Origin: Solenopsis invicta
Taxonomy: Eukaryota > Arthropoda > Insecta > Hymenoptera > Formicidae
Length of the DNA: 64,000 nucleotides
Assembly (NCBI RefSeq): GCF_016802725.1
Contig: NC_052665.1
Coordinates: 14,080,501 to 14,144,500 of the forward strand
Reading direction: 5' to 3'
A program made the position numbers and the translations under genes. Below, in pieces: positions 33,811 to 43,900 of the stretch (position 1 is the stretch's first letter; each line of letters begins with the position of its first letter). The notes under the pieces are model-generated. The model saw only the letters and a program-made list of their open reading frames with translations. It was not told the origin of the DNA and made no database searches.

Positions 33811-35832
33811 TGATTCATGTTTGAAAATGAATAATTTTTCGTCCTTACTTGGCATATGTGTCTGTATTTAAAGCATGTACATTAAAAATTTCTTTATCCT
33901 TCATTAGAAAAACTGATTTGATATATGATACAAAAGCTCTTTGAGCTGTTTCTTTCAATGCCACATCTCGCGCTAATAAAGCTTCGAGCTTACGATAAGG
34001 TGACTGTAGCTTGTTTGGATTGATCCTGAATATAACATAAATATGTTAATAAATATGTAACATTACATCAAAATTTACTTATGTTAAAAAAAGACCTTAC
34101 TTTATCATATTTATTGGAATTTTACGTTGCTTAAGTCTCTCGATTATCGGTTCTTCAGATGGTAACAAAACTAGTAGAGATTCGCCACCACTTTTGAACC
34201 TGGCGGTTCTGCCTGCTCTATGTATGTAGGCATTGACGTCTTCCGGGCAATCCATTTGGATCACCCAATTTACAGCAGGAAAATCTATAAAATTACAATT
34301 GTTATAATTATTAAAATTATAAAATAAAACTAAAAAAAGTTTGTTTTCAATACGAAAAACTTTTTACAGAAATTTAAATAAATATTCCAATACTTTGCGG
34401 AGCAAGATCTAGTTACCTAATCCACGAGCAGCAATATCAGTCGCAAATAAAACGGCGTACTGCTTTTTGCAAAATGACTCATAAATGCTCATTCTTTTCA
34501 GCTGATGAAGAGTACCGTAAAGAGCTAATAAACTGATTCCTGGCCGCAATCGACAAAATGCTTCATATACATATTTCACCTAAAATATATTTTTGACAGA
34601 CAAATTATATCAGTCTAAATCACTGATATATAAAAATAAAATAATTACTTGTTTACAACTAGAAAAAAACACAATAATCTTCTGCTTTGTATGATTTCTA
34701 ATAAAGGACCACAGCATCGCCATTTTATCTTCCAAGGAACATATAACATAGCTCTGTTGCAGGCCTTCTGGTGTGGTGTACGTAGAATGTTCGTGCACAG
34801 ACACATATAAGGGATCTTTAAGACTCAACCTCGCCAGATCTTTTACAGATCTAATAAAAATGTAAGGTATACTCAAAGTGAAATAATATTACAAAATAAA
34901 ATTCTAATTTTAAACAAGTAGCTTTCAATTATACATACTTTGTCTGAGTCGCTGAAAAAAGTAAAGTCTGCCTTTTAGCTGGTAAATTTTCAATAATGGA
35001 ATTCATGGTTTTTTCGAAACCCATGTCTAAACAACGATCAGCTTCATCTAATACTAATATCTGCAAAAATAATTGTATTTTTACTAACTTTTCTTTCTTC
35101 AATAGCATAAAAAGTTATTTAACAATTACCTGCATATTTGTACAATTGAATAACGGATTTTCATCCATATGATGAAGCAAACGTCCTGGCGTACATATAA
35201 CTACATTGCACTGGTCCATGCGTTTCTTCTCAAATTTCAAATCCTTTCCTCCTATAATCAAGCCTGCTGAAATATCATGATACTGACCCACCTTACGCAA
35301 CGTTTCATATATCTGATACGCCAGTTCTCTCGTTGGTGTAATAATTAACGCGCCTAGACCATCTAGTCTCGTCCATTGTTTGCAGTATAAAATTTCCAAT
35401 ACCTAAAGCAATGATTTATCAATCACATGTATTGTAAGCGGCTAGTAATATAAGTTCTTATGATTTGTACTGGAATAAGAAAAGCCAGGGTCTTGCCACT
35501 GCCAGTTTTCGCAGCTCCCAAGATGTCGTTGCCCTGTAAGGCTAAACCGATGCTCTGTCTCTGAATATCCGTCATCTCAACATAATCATTTTCCACTAAA
35601 CCCTTCAAGGTAATTCTCGATAGGGGCAGGTCATTGAATTTTATCGTTTTTGTAACATCTATCTGTAATTTCGCATTGTAATTAGTTTCATGTTCCTTTA
35701 TATCGTATGACACATGCAGTTATTGAAATTGTATATATTTACAGCGTTATACTTAGACTGTAGCTCCTCGATTATTTTATTTTCCGGCGTATACTTCTTC
35801 TTTACATAAGCCTTTACTTTCTTTTTACCCAT
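32403..35832 (-). CDS. DDX10: DDX10 (Dbp4) DEAD-box RNA helicase
   Basis: Twelve minus-strand exons: 35743-35832, 35471-35695, 35130-35402, 34939-35060, 34649-34850, 34417-34579, 34101-34284, 33849-34025, 33466-33710, 33179-33369, 32607-33007 and 32403-32526. They give 798 residues, and phases check at all eleven junctions. Helicase motifs appear in order: Q motif, A-A-K-T-G-S-G-K-T (I), P-T-R-E-L-A (Ia), T-P-G-R-L-L (Ib), V-L-D-E-A-D (II), S-A-T (III), A-R-G-L-D (V) and H-R-A-G-R-T-A-R (VI). The DDX10-type C-terminal domain and a long acidic/basic tail follow (D-L-S-W-L-P-D-P-D-K). Human DDX10 is 875 residues. The family works in the nucleolus on 18S rRNA processing and U14 snoRNA release. 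A (TA)n tract sits in intron 8. Confidence 0.96.
33743..33808. repeat. (TA)n microsatellite in DDX10 intron
   Basis: About 33 uninterrupted TA units lie 32 bp upstream (on the transcribed strand, downstream of exon 8) of the exon 9 acceptor. Confidence 0.9.
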
Positions 35833-35939
35833 TGTTATTTATTTCTCTGCGTTTATTCACTCATTGGCTAAATGTTCATTCTGTTTTTAAAGAAAAGAAG
35901 CACTCCATGTTTTCTTCGACTCCACGTGTTTACTTCAGG

Positions 35940-36115
35940 CAGAGAAGAACCTGAGAGCGGCCATGCAGGCCTTTTTCTTATAACGCTAAAATTCCCAGCG
36001 CATTAACGACACACATCCATTCTGGCCGAAATGTTAACTAAAATCACATCCATTTTGCGACACTGTCGATAAAAATGGTTCAAATCTGTGCTAAAATCAT
36101 GTAATGGGGGTACCC
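35940..36115. repeat. Dispersed repeat, copy 1
   Basis: About 176 bp, from CAGAGAAGAACCTGAGAG to GGGGGTACCCC. It is closely similar and in the same orientation as 39023-39199. Shared words include GCCTTTTTCTTATAA, CTAAAATCACAT, AAAAATGGTTCAA and TGTGCTAAAATC. This copy lies about 110 bp upstream of the DDX10 start. Family unknown. Confidence 0.75.
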
Positions 36116-36155
36116 CCACCATTGCTTAGTAGTACTAAGCAATATAACCTATAAC

Positions 36156-36695
36156 CTTAGAACATATAGGCATGGAAAGAAAATGCTTATTGTTCTCGAA
36201 AGAAAAATATGTCCAGAGGAAGTGAGAAAAAAAATCATAGTTCTCTCTCTCTCTTGTGATTAACTGCTCAACAGCGCACATGTGTGCAATGGCTTACGTT
36301 TGCTTGGTTTTATCCATGAAAATAGATTAAGATTCTTTAAGGTTCCAAAATTGTTAAACGTACTCTTTCGCGAACTGTCAAAAGTTAAACAATGGGCTTA
36401 TATTGCATTTTATGTGGTAAAAAAGACAAAAGTATCTACATATATCTACATCTACAGATGCTTATATGCATCAAATTGGCGCGCATGCGCATTTTCGAGC
36501 AGTTACTCACAAGAGAAAGGTAACTATGACTTTTTTCTCACTTCCTCCGGACACATTTTAGTCTGCTATTCTGCTTCTGGCTGTGTTCCGATATTGACTG
36601 CCAATACTGAAAATGTATAATATATGTGACGTGAACTATAAATTTTCAGTACTGTCAGTAAAAACGGAACACAGCCCATGTCTATATGTTCTAAG
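36156..36695. mobile_element. Foldback element with 19-bp outer and ~80-bp inner inverted repeats
   Basis: Outer arms 36156-36174 and 36677-36695 match with one difference (CTTAGAACATATAG). Inner arms 36204-36286 and 36478-36556 are inverted copies that include GGAAGTGAGAAAAAA and the TAACTGCTC region. A separate hairpin (36579-36676) sits inside, directly against the right outer arm. The open frame at 36282-36620 is weak and not protein-like. Confidence 0.65.
36579..36676. mobile_element. Hairpin MITE nested in a foldback element
   Basis: The ends are GGCTGTGTTCCG and CGGAACACAGCC. The centre, TATATGTGACGTGAACTATAAA, resembles that of the hairpin at 21058-21150. The ends resemble those of the hairpin at 62925-63072 (GGCTGCGTTCG). 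A target duplication is not clear. Confidence 0.65.
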
Positions 36696-37731
36696 CTTAT
36701 AATATCCATGAAATACATAACATCACATAAGCATAACATACTGTATGCCACTGGACCAATGAAAAAAATGTTATGTAAATCAATATAGCGACTTTATGCT
36801 GGATGGGTTCATTGGCCCATCGATCTTATGTTATGATTATGCTCTGTTATGCATTTCATGTGCGATAGGCTTATCTGTCGGTAATATTCTGTTGATAAAA
36901 AAAATAATAATAATTAGAGAAAAGAGGAATCATTATGAAGGAAACACTGGTAGAGATAAAATTGTCATATTTTATTTTACATAAATATAAAATATAAAAT
37001 GTATTTACATAAGCAATAAGTAAATACAAGTTGTGTTATATAAACTTAAATAATCATACATTATAGGCTAAATATATCGAAATATAAATAAAGCAATAAA
37101 TTTAATTAGCAATAAATTAATAAGAAATAAGCAATAAATTAAGTTACAATGTTTTTGTTAATTGCATACCCAGTTGCTCGGAATCAGGACGTTGTATTTC
37201 TGCATAAAGATTATAAAGAAAATTATCTGAAGAATGACACTAATTTTCGTGATGTTTTCTCCCGAAATACACTGAAAAAGTAAAATTAATCGTTATTGTA
37301 TGTACTGTATTTTTTAAGTATTTTAATTACGAGGTTAACTTACTTTGACGGCCATACAAGAAATTGCATATGTACAATAATTCTCTTTCAGACTTATTTT
37401 TATTATGTTGAATAGAAAGAGTTCTTTGAATATAGGTTGTATGGTTAACGGTATTCTTTAGTAAAACAGTAAAATCTCCTACGTCCAAATTATCCTTCTT
37501 ACTTATGAACCAATATAATTCTCCATTCAACTACAAAGAAATTATTAGAATATGTAAGTTTAGAAAATTATAATTAATTAATTATAATTAAAAAATACAA
37601 TTTATGTAGATAATTTCAATAACCTTTTTTAGTTTCTTAACCGTATTATAGAAATATAATTTTTATTTTTATACAAACCTGAGCGTCAGATGTTAAGCAC
37701 GCAATGACTTTATTCTCTTATTCCAAGATCA
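36696..37731. other. Region downstream of the THAP gene with one orphan exon-like frame
   Basis: Mostly AT-rich. On the minus strand, 37344-37530 is an open 62-codon segment bounded by a good acceptor (TTTGTAG) and a good donor (AAA|GTAAGTTAA). A further donor lies at 37678 (CAG|GTTTGT) and an acceptor at 37272. The encoded stretch includes E-L-Y-W-F-I-S-K-K-D and L-D-V-G-D-F-T-V-L-L. I cannot join it in frame to the THAP exon upstream. Confidence 0.4.
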
Positions 37732-38565
37732 TCATCCAAGTGTTGTTGCATCGACATTTTCTTTATAATTAGTTGTACGTAGTTGTATTGTTTGTGACTT
37801 GTTTTGTTTTGTGGCCTCATAACGTCTCTTTTGCTGTTTTTTAGTTTTCTTCATTTTAACAATTTTATCGTACAACTTTCTAGCTTTAGGACTTAATAAG
37901 ATTTGTCGAGTAACTTTTTCAAGATTGGGTCGCGTTTTAGCGTAAACTTTCAATGTTTCTTCAATATTTAAGATTCTTTCTTGTTGCTGTGTTAATACTT
38001 CTTGTTGCTGTGTTAATATTTCTTGTTGCTGTGTTAATACTTCTTGTTGCTGTGTTAACATTTCTTGTTGTTGTGTTAATATTTCTTGTTGCTGTGATAA
38101 CATTTCTTGTTGCTGTGTTAATATTTCTTGTTGCTGTGTTAATAATTCTTGCATTTGTTGTAACTGTGTTTCGCGTTTTGTGTCCAATTCTTCATGTTTT
38201 TCTTGTGAAATTATATAGCTTTGTTTGTTTAATACTTCTTGTTCTTGTTGTTTATGTTGTGCTATATATTCACTGCAATCTATATTTTCAGCTAATTCTG
38301 ATTTATGTTGCGACACATTTACAAATGGAACATTTACAGATGGGACAGCAAAATGCAATAATACTCTTTTTGTTTGAGATCCGCTATAATCATTGTCACA
38401 AAAATGTCTATAGCATACTCTCAACTTTTTTATTTCATTTTCGTTTTCTAATGGTTCCATATGCAGGTTCTCAAACCATTTTTTTCGCCGTTCGGCATTC
38501 TTTGGAAACTCATGACGTGGAGCTTTGTTCCCCGAAGAACATCCAGAGACGCAACAAGTTCTCAT
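37732..38565 (-). CDS. THAP-domain protein with LTQQQE coiled-coil repeats
   Basis: A single-exon frame of 277 residues. The N-terminus is a C2CH THAP zinc finger: C5 (or C4) and C9, then C51 and H54 (V-C-Y-R-H-F), with W30 and A-V-P near residue 73. THAP domains bind DNA and are related to P-element transposases. Residues about 140-200 consist of seven-residue repeats of the L-T-Q-Q-Q-E-I type, at least eight in a row, encoded by a 21-bp tandem repeat; they should form a long coiled coil. A basic segment follows (K-K-T-K-K-Q-Q-K-R-R). AATAAA on the minus strand lies at 37709-37714, about 20 bp after the stop, so the gene may end there. The opposite strand is also open for 206 codons, but only as a shadow of the repeats. 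No transposase catalytic region is seen. Confidence 0.8.
   Translation of the reverse strand: MRTCCVSGCSSGNKAPRHEFPKNAERRKKWFENLHMEPLENENEIKKLRVCYRHFCDNDYSGSQTKRVLLHFAVPSVNVPFVNVSQHKSELAENIDCSEYIAQHKQQEQEVLNKQSYIISQEKHEELDTKRETQLQQMQELLTQQQEILTQQQEMLSQQQEILTQQQEMLTQQQEVLTQQQEILTQQQEVLTQQQERILNIEETLKVYAKTRPNLEKVTRQILLSPKARKLYDKIVKMKKTKKQQKRRYEATKQNKSQTIQLRTTNYKENVDATTLG
37978..38150. repeat. 21-bp coding tandem repeat in the THAP gene
   Basis: Eight or more units of the form CTTGTTGCTGTGTTAATAYTT on the plus strand, in frame with the heptad repeat of the protein. Units differ by only one or two bases, so the array is likely to vary in length between individuals. Confidence 0.85.
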
Positions 38566-38993
38566 ATTTCTAAATAGTCATTATTAAACGTAACTCAATC
38601 GTTATTTGTTTGATTTTTTTTTTTTAGGTTATATAATAAAATTCACTTACCTTATCAATAGGTTGTACGGGTAGGCCTCTAAGCTACTTCTTTTCCTTTC
38701 TGGACGAAACCTGAACACTTCAGAAATATATTGAAATATATCTGAATATATCCAAACTGATATATCTAAGTATATCCAAATAATCCGAGCACATTCATAT
38801 ACAGTGCAACTTAACCTATCAGCGGTCACTTTGTGAAAGGCGAAAACGAAGTATTCCGGAAATGATGAACCAGTATGTACCATGCGAGACTTATCAATTA
38901 TATTACCGACAGATAATGATTAGTAGTTCCATTTTCCCTATGGTGGTGCAGCGTAGAACGTCACAATCGCTGTCTACAAAATTTACATAAGAG

Positions 38994-39022
38994 CATGGTA
39001 GAAAGATACTTTCTACCATGCA
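38994..39022. repeat. Perfect short hairpin
   Basis: Arms of 13 bp (GCATGGTAGAAAG / CTTTCTACCATGC) around a 3-base loop, ending exactly where the second copy of the dispersed repeat begins. Confidence 0.7.
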
Positions 39023-39199
39023 CAGAGAGGAACCTGAGAGGTGTCATGCCGGCCTTTTTCTTATAATATTAAAATTTCCGGCGCACTAACAACGCACATT
39101 TATTCTGGTCGGAATATAAACTAAAATCACATTCATTTTGCGATTCTGTCTATAAAAATGGTTCAAGTCTGTGCTAAAATCCTGTAGTGGGGGTACCCC
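39023..39199. repeat. Dispersed repeat, copy 2
   Basis: The second, same-orientation copy of the repeat at 35940-36115. By eye about four in five bases match. The pair flanks a segment of about 2.9 kb that contains the foldback element and the THAP gene. Confidence 0.75.
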
Positions 39200-39227
39200 A
39201 TCGGGAAGATGCCAAACCACTAAATAA

Positions 39228-39382
39228 GGGCCACTTTCACCAACGTCGATTAACTTAATCGCTGATTAGTCTATCGGAATTGACCAATCGCATTTGTCGT
39301 TTTTACTTAACGACAAATACGATTGGTCAATTCCGATAGACTAATCAGCGATTAAGTTAATCGGCGTTGGTGCAAGTGGCCC
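39228..39382. mobile_element. 155-bp palindromic MITE with TAA target duplication
   Basis: Near-perfect inverted arms of about 70 bp around a short centre (GTTTTTACTTAAC). The ends are GGGCCACTT and AAGTGGCCC, each flanked by TAA (39225-39227 and 39383-39385 when the ends are set at GGGCC/GGCCC). A 3-bp TWA duplication is typical of PIF/Harbinger elements. The arms contain AATTGACCAATCGCATTTGTC. The high arm identity suggests a recent insertion. Confidence 0.75.
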
Positions 39383-39385
39383 TAA

Positions 39386-40957
39386 GCGTACAATTACCCA
39401 ATGCGTACAATAACCCTACATTTCTCTAACAAGAAATTTGGGTAACTTTCGATAGTCGGTAAGATCGTACGCAATTTATCGATTATAAATAATAGTAACG
39501 GTAATTATCAACATTAACAATTTATCAACCATGTCTTCTAATATTTTAACGTATAATATTATAATAAAAAATCATAAAATAAAAGCATAATATACAAATA
39601 AAAATTATTAAAAAAAATGTTTTCAAGAAATTTCAAGAATTCATGATTAAATCCATTACATAATACATCTAAACGATATCTTTATATTAAAAATTTTGTT
39701 AAAAAGAATTTACATTAAAAATGAATTTCTGATATAAATTAAATTGCTATTGTTAATTAAGATAAATAAAGTTTTCATGTTAAACTTTTAGGATGCTTTC
39801 AAGAAACGGAAAGATATCGAGATGTTAATCATGAATACGCACAGAATACGCACAGACGCAATCAATGGGGATAAGAAATGTCAGTTCATAATAACTAGTG
39901 CTTCGGTCACTGACCACCATGCTTTCCGCTATATAGGGTGCTCTTTCTAAACAATCATACAATTTAATACGTTTATTAAAATTTTAAAATAAAGAACTAA
40001 AACAAAATACGTTTAAAGTTAAGTTTTTAGTTTTATGTTCGTAAAGTATTATAGTTTGAAGAGTTTAAATTTTTTCTTATTTTTGTATTTTCAACATACA
40101 TTAGAACCAGTTTATATATTTTTCGTAAGAATAATTTTCGTGCATATAATTTTCTTTATTTCTTCTCCTTTGTAAATAAAATGCAATATAATAAAATATT
40201 CTATTGATTCAAGTCTTGCTTTAAAAAAGCAATGTAAGATCTATTAAGCAAGATTAAATGAAATGATCCATTTTAGCTGTTTACACAAATTCAAATTGGA
40301 AAAAGAAAATAAAGAAAAAGCTGTTCAAAAATTATCAAATCAAATTTTTACAAATCTGTAATTTTATGAAATAAATTTTTATCACTTTCTTCTAATTTAT
40401 TTTTGCAATTCAGTGATGCTCTTGATTATATCATAGTTGTAAAGGGAAGGAGGGACTAACCCAATGACACTGCACCCTGCGGTCTGTATGCCATGTCTTA
40501 TACGAATCAGTGTTAATAAGAGAGACGTGGAACCATCACTAAAAAGCACATGTACGGACCGCACAAGAATCATCTAGACTACAGTTGCATGAATGCATCG
40601 TAGGGAAAACTAGGAACGCAGTTCGAATAAGGATAAAAGAAGAGAAAGTACACATTCGATTATGTTCGTTAATGTGTTATATTAATTTGAAGGCTGAGGG
40701 ATGTTGAGTGTTGAGGAAAGAGAAATAAAAAAAAATAGTGAAAAAGAGTAAAGGGAGTAATTAAGTAGAGAAGAAGAAAGAAAGCGAGCTGATGATTCCG
40801 TTGACCGGAAAACGGTCAGACATCGTCACGAAGAATTTGTAATCGCGGGCTAAGTATCGTATCTTTGGTGATTCTAAGCCTACGAACACGTGGGGTGCAC
40901 GCACGAGGTGTACCAGGAAATTGACGAAAGTATGTTTTAACGACGCGAGAGGATATC
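39386..40957. other. Upstream region of the collagen gene
   Basis: 39.4-40.4 kb is AT-rich with no coding frame. From about 40440 the composition becomes mixed, with purine-rich runs (40680-40790) and GC-richer sequence up to the collagen start codon. This part probably contains the promoter and 5' UTR. Confidence 0.5.
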
Positions 40958-43900
40958 ATGCGGCCACTGGATCACGAAAGAGGATGGAGAACGCTGCGAT
41001 CCATGTGGATCATGCTCCTCGCGCGTTCGCTATTTTTGCTGGTGCTCATCGCATCCGATTTGCAGCGAAATGCAGCGGATGCTGCGTTGCAGGATACAGG
41101 TAAATTTTGAAGATCTTATGTCCGAATTCATAGACGTTTCTCAGATCTCAAATCTCTTTCTCTCGCGTATGATAACGTAATAAGCAAGACAAAAACAGAT
41201 TTGAGATTTAAGATTTGAGAAACATCTATGAATTTGGATTTTAACCTTCAATTGACACACTGGATGTTGTACACCCGAGATGTTTTACAAAAATGCTTGG
41301 CATTCATAAATCGTTCGCTTCTTCTTTTCTAAATATTTCGAATATATTCAACTTTTCGATTTTCGCATCTATGTAGTCTTTTTCTTGACCTTCTGGCGTA
41401 TCGATTAAAGAAAAACTTGTTTAAATTTACGCGATTGAAAATGGTCGGGTGACGTACACCCATATGTGGCAAAATATCGAATCCAATGTAGCTAGTGTGT
41501 CAGCTGAGGGTTAAAATGATGATATTTGACAACTGTGCGTGTCGAATTCTGCTGCGAAATGATAAATTTTTGGACGTTTTTCAACGGTAGAAATCTCGAG
41601 TCGCGTTTAAAAGTTTGCTTTTAAATGTTGTTATCTTATTTTGTTTTATTTTATATAAGCCTTATTTTAATGTAGTTAAAAATAATTGAAATAAAATTAT
41701 TCAAAATGTATATGATTTCAAGTTTCTATAGAAAAATTCCCAAAATAAGAAGAAAAGTTTTTAAATATATTGAAATTTATTTCGTTTTTGAGATACATTA
41801 ACAAAGTTTTATTTATATAAATTATTTATTATCGATTACTAATATCAAATGATACGTGTAAAAATTTTTAGGATAAAGAAAAAAATTCTATAAATAAATG
41901 TTTGGGCAAAATATAAATATGTAATATATGACTTTTATTTCACAATAGTAATTAGAATAAATTTTTGCGTGTTAAATAATAAATTAAATAAATCGAACAA
42001 CAATTTATTTTAATAAATTTTTCAAGTAAAGAATATTTTCTTGTGTTCTTATGCATAACTCATAGAATTCTGTTACTGAATTGTAGTTGCTATATTTAAA
42101 GGAAAGAAATTGGAAAGAAAGCTCGTTTTTCTCTGAATAGTATGATCTTATCGTTGCTAGACGTTTCTAACTGGTCTCTATTGCCCTAATTAAGATTGGT
42201 GTATGTCGCATGCAAAATTGCATGCTACAATCAAGCGACGTCTTCTTGAATTGGTCCGTTCGTTCAAACGATTTGAGCTATGACTTGCGGGTTCACGGGT
42301 TACTGGGTTTCTAGTTGTTCATTCTGCCTATTGTATCCGTTCCCATTTTTAGCTTCGTGGCAGTTACTCGAAATTACTGTGCTAAAAAAGAAAAGTAGAT
42401 ACGATTTGTCTTACATTCAGAAAGACAATAGTTAGCGTTTTAAAATTTGAAGAAAAGGTACAGCTAGATTCTTTCTCTTTCTTTCTTTCATCATTCTCGT
42501 TTCTTTCTCTATTTCCTTCTTTTTCAATAACTGCCATCTTTCATCGGCGTTACGCTGCTTCGATGCTGTTTTTAGTTTAGCCGCAATTTTCTTTATATTT
42601 CAGCGAAGAACGTGACTGATCTAATTGAAGCCATAGGGATGCAAAAGCCACTTTTCGGAGTGCAAAAAACGGAAAGTCGTTGTAGAGATGATACGATCGC
42701 ATACGATATTATGGAGGCTGCAATCCTGATGACTTCTACCAATACATTATTTCCAACTGGCATACCACAGGATTTCTCTATTTTGGTTGTTGCAAAACCA
42801 AAAGTTGATGAATCAACATTCAAAAGTAATAAATGACTATTTGTAATGTTTTTAATTATTTACAATATATGCTTTTATTAAAGGGTTTATAGTGATATTG
42901 TTAACTCAACAAAAAATCAAAGTTTTTTTTATAAAAAATAAGGTAAAATAATTTGAAAATTTTTCAAGCAATTTCTGACATTTAAAGATTCTACGTGACA
43001 AATTTTTATCAATTCAATAATTTTGCAAAATTAACCGTGACAGCAATATTTTCTAATCTTAAAGTTACTTAAACAGCTGTCAAATTTTAACGCGACAGAA
43101 AACTGCGAAAAGATAATCATTTTTATTTAATAAACCGGAGTTGTTGTTTAATTAATTTGTAGATTATTCCACATCAGTGCTTTTCACTATTTACGGTGAT
43201 AACGGCGAGGAACAAATGATTCTTTCGCTGGGTCGCGACATTAAACTTTTCTATAGCACAAATCCGGACGATAGAAATAAATCAATTTCCTTTGGCGTCG
43301 ATGTTTCCGACGGGCGATGGCATCGATTGGGAGTTAGCATTAAGGGTGACGCCGTTACTATTATTCTTGATTGCGATAAACAGATCACAAGAAGGCTGCG
43401 AAGGAATTTAGAGAAAACAATCGGCGGCATCATTATGATTGGACAGCAACTTAAGGGCGATTTATATTTGGTAAGCGGAAAGTGTGGAATGATAGTAATG
43501 TAAAATGAGAAAAATTAAATAAATTGATAGAGAATTCATATGGCTTCCTTTCTGAAGAGAGTAAAATCTTCAATTAGATAAGTTCAACTTACCATTACAG
43601 AATTTTAAAACAAGATTGTTTTATGTCTATTTAGGGAAGTCTCGAAATGCTGAAGATTGCTCTAAATCCAGACGCTGCTTACGAAATTTGTACGGTGTTT
43701 GCGCCAGACTGCAAACATCAATCAAGGGATAGATTAAATTATAATTCATCTTTCAATGAAAATAATTACAAAGAGAAAAAGGTGGATTCGGATAAAGAAG
43801 ATAACGGGGATTATTTGTTTCATGACAAGAGAAATATACTTAAATTAACAGAGAATTCCGTAAGAATGAATAAAATTAAATAATAAATAGAGTAAATTAA

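Noticed and set aside
37978..38150. CRISPR-like array of 21-bp repeats
   Set aside because: Units are contiguous without spacers, lie in frame inside a coding exon, and the genome is animal.
37953..38573. 206-codon hydrophobic open frame on the plus strand
   Set aside because: It is the antisense of the THAP gene; its Leu/Val-rich repeat is the reverse reading of the LTQQQE array.
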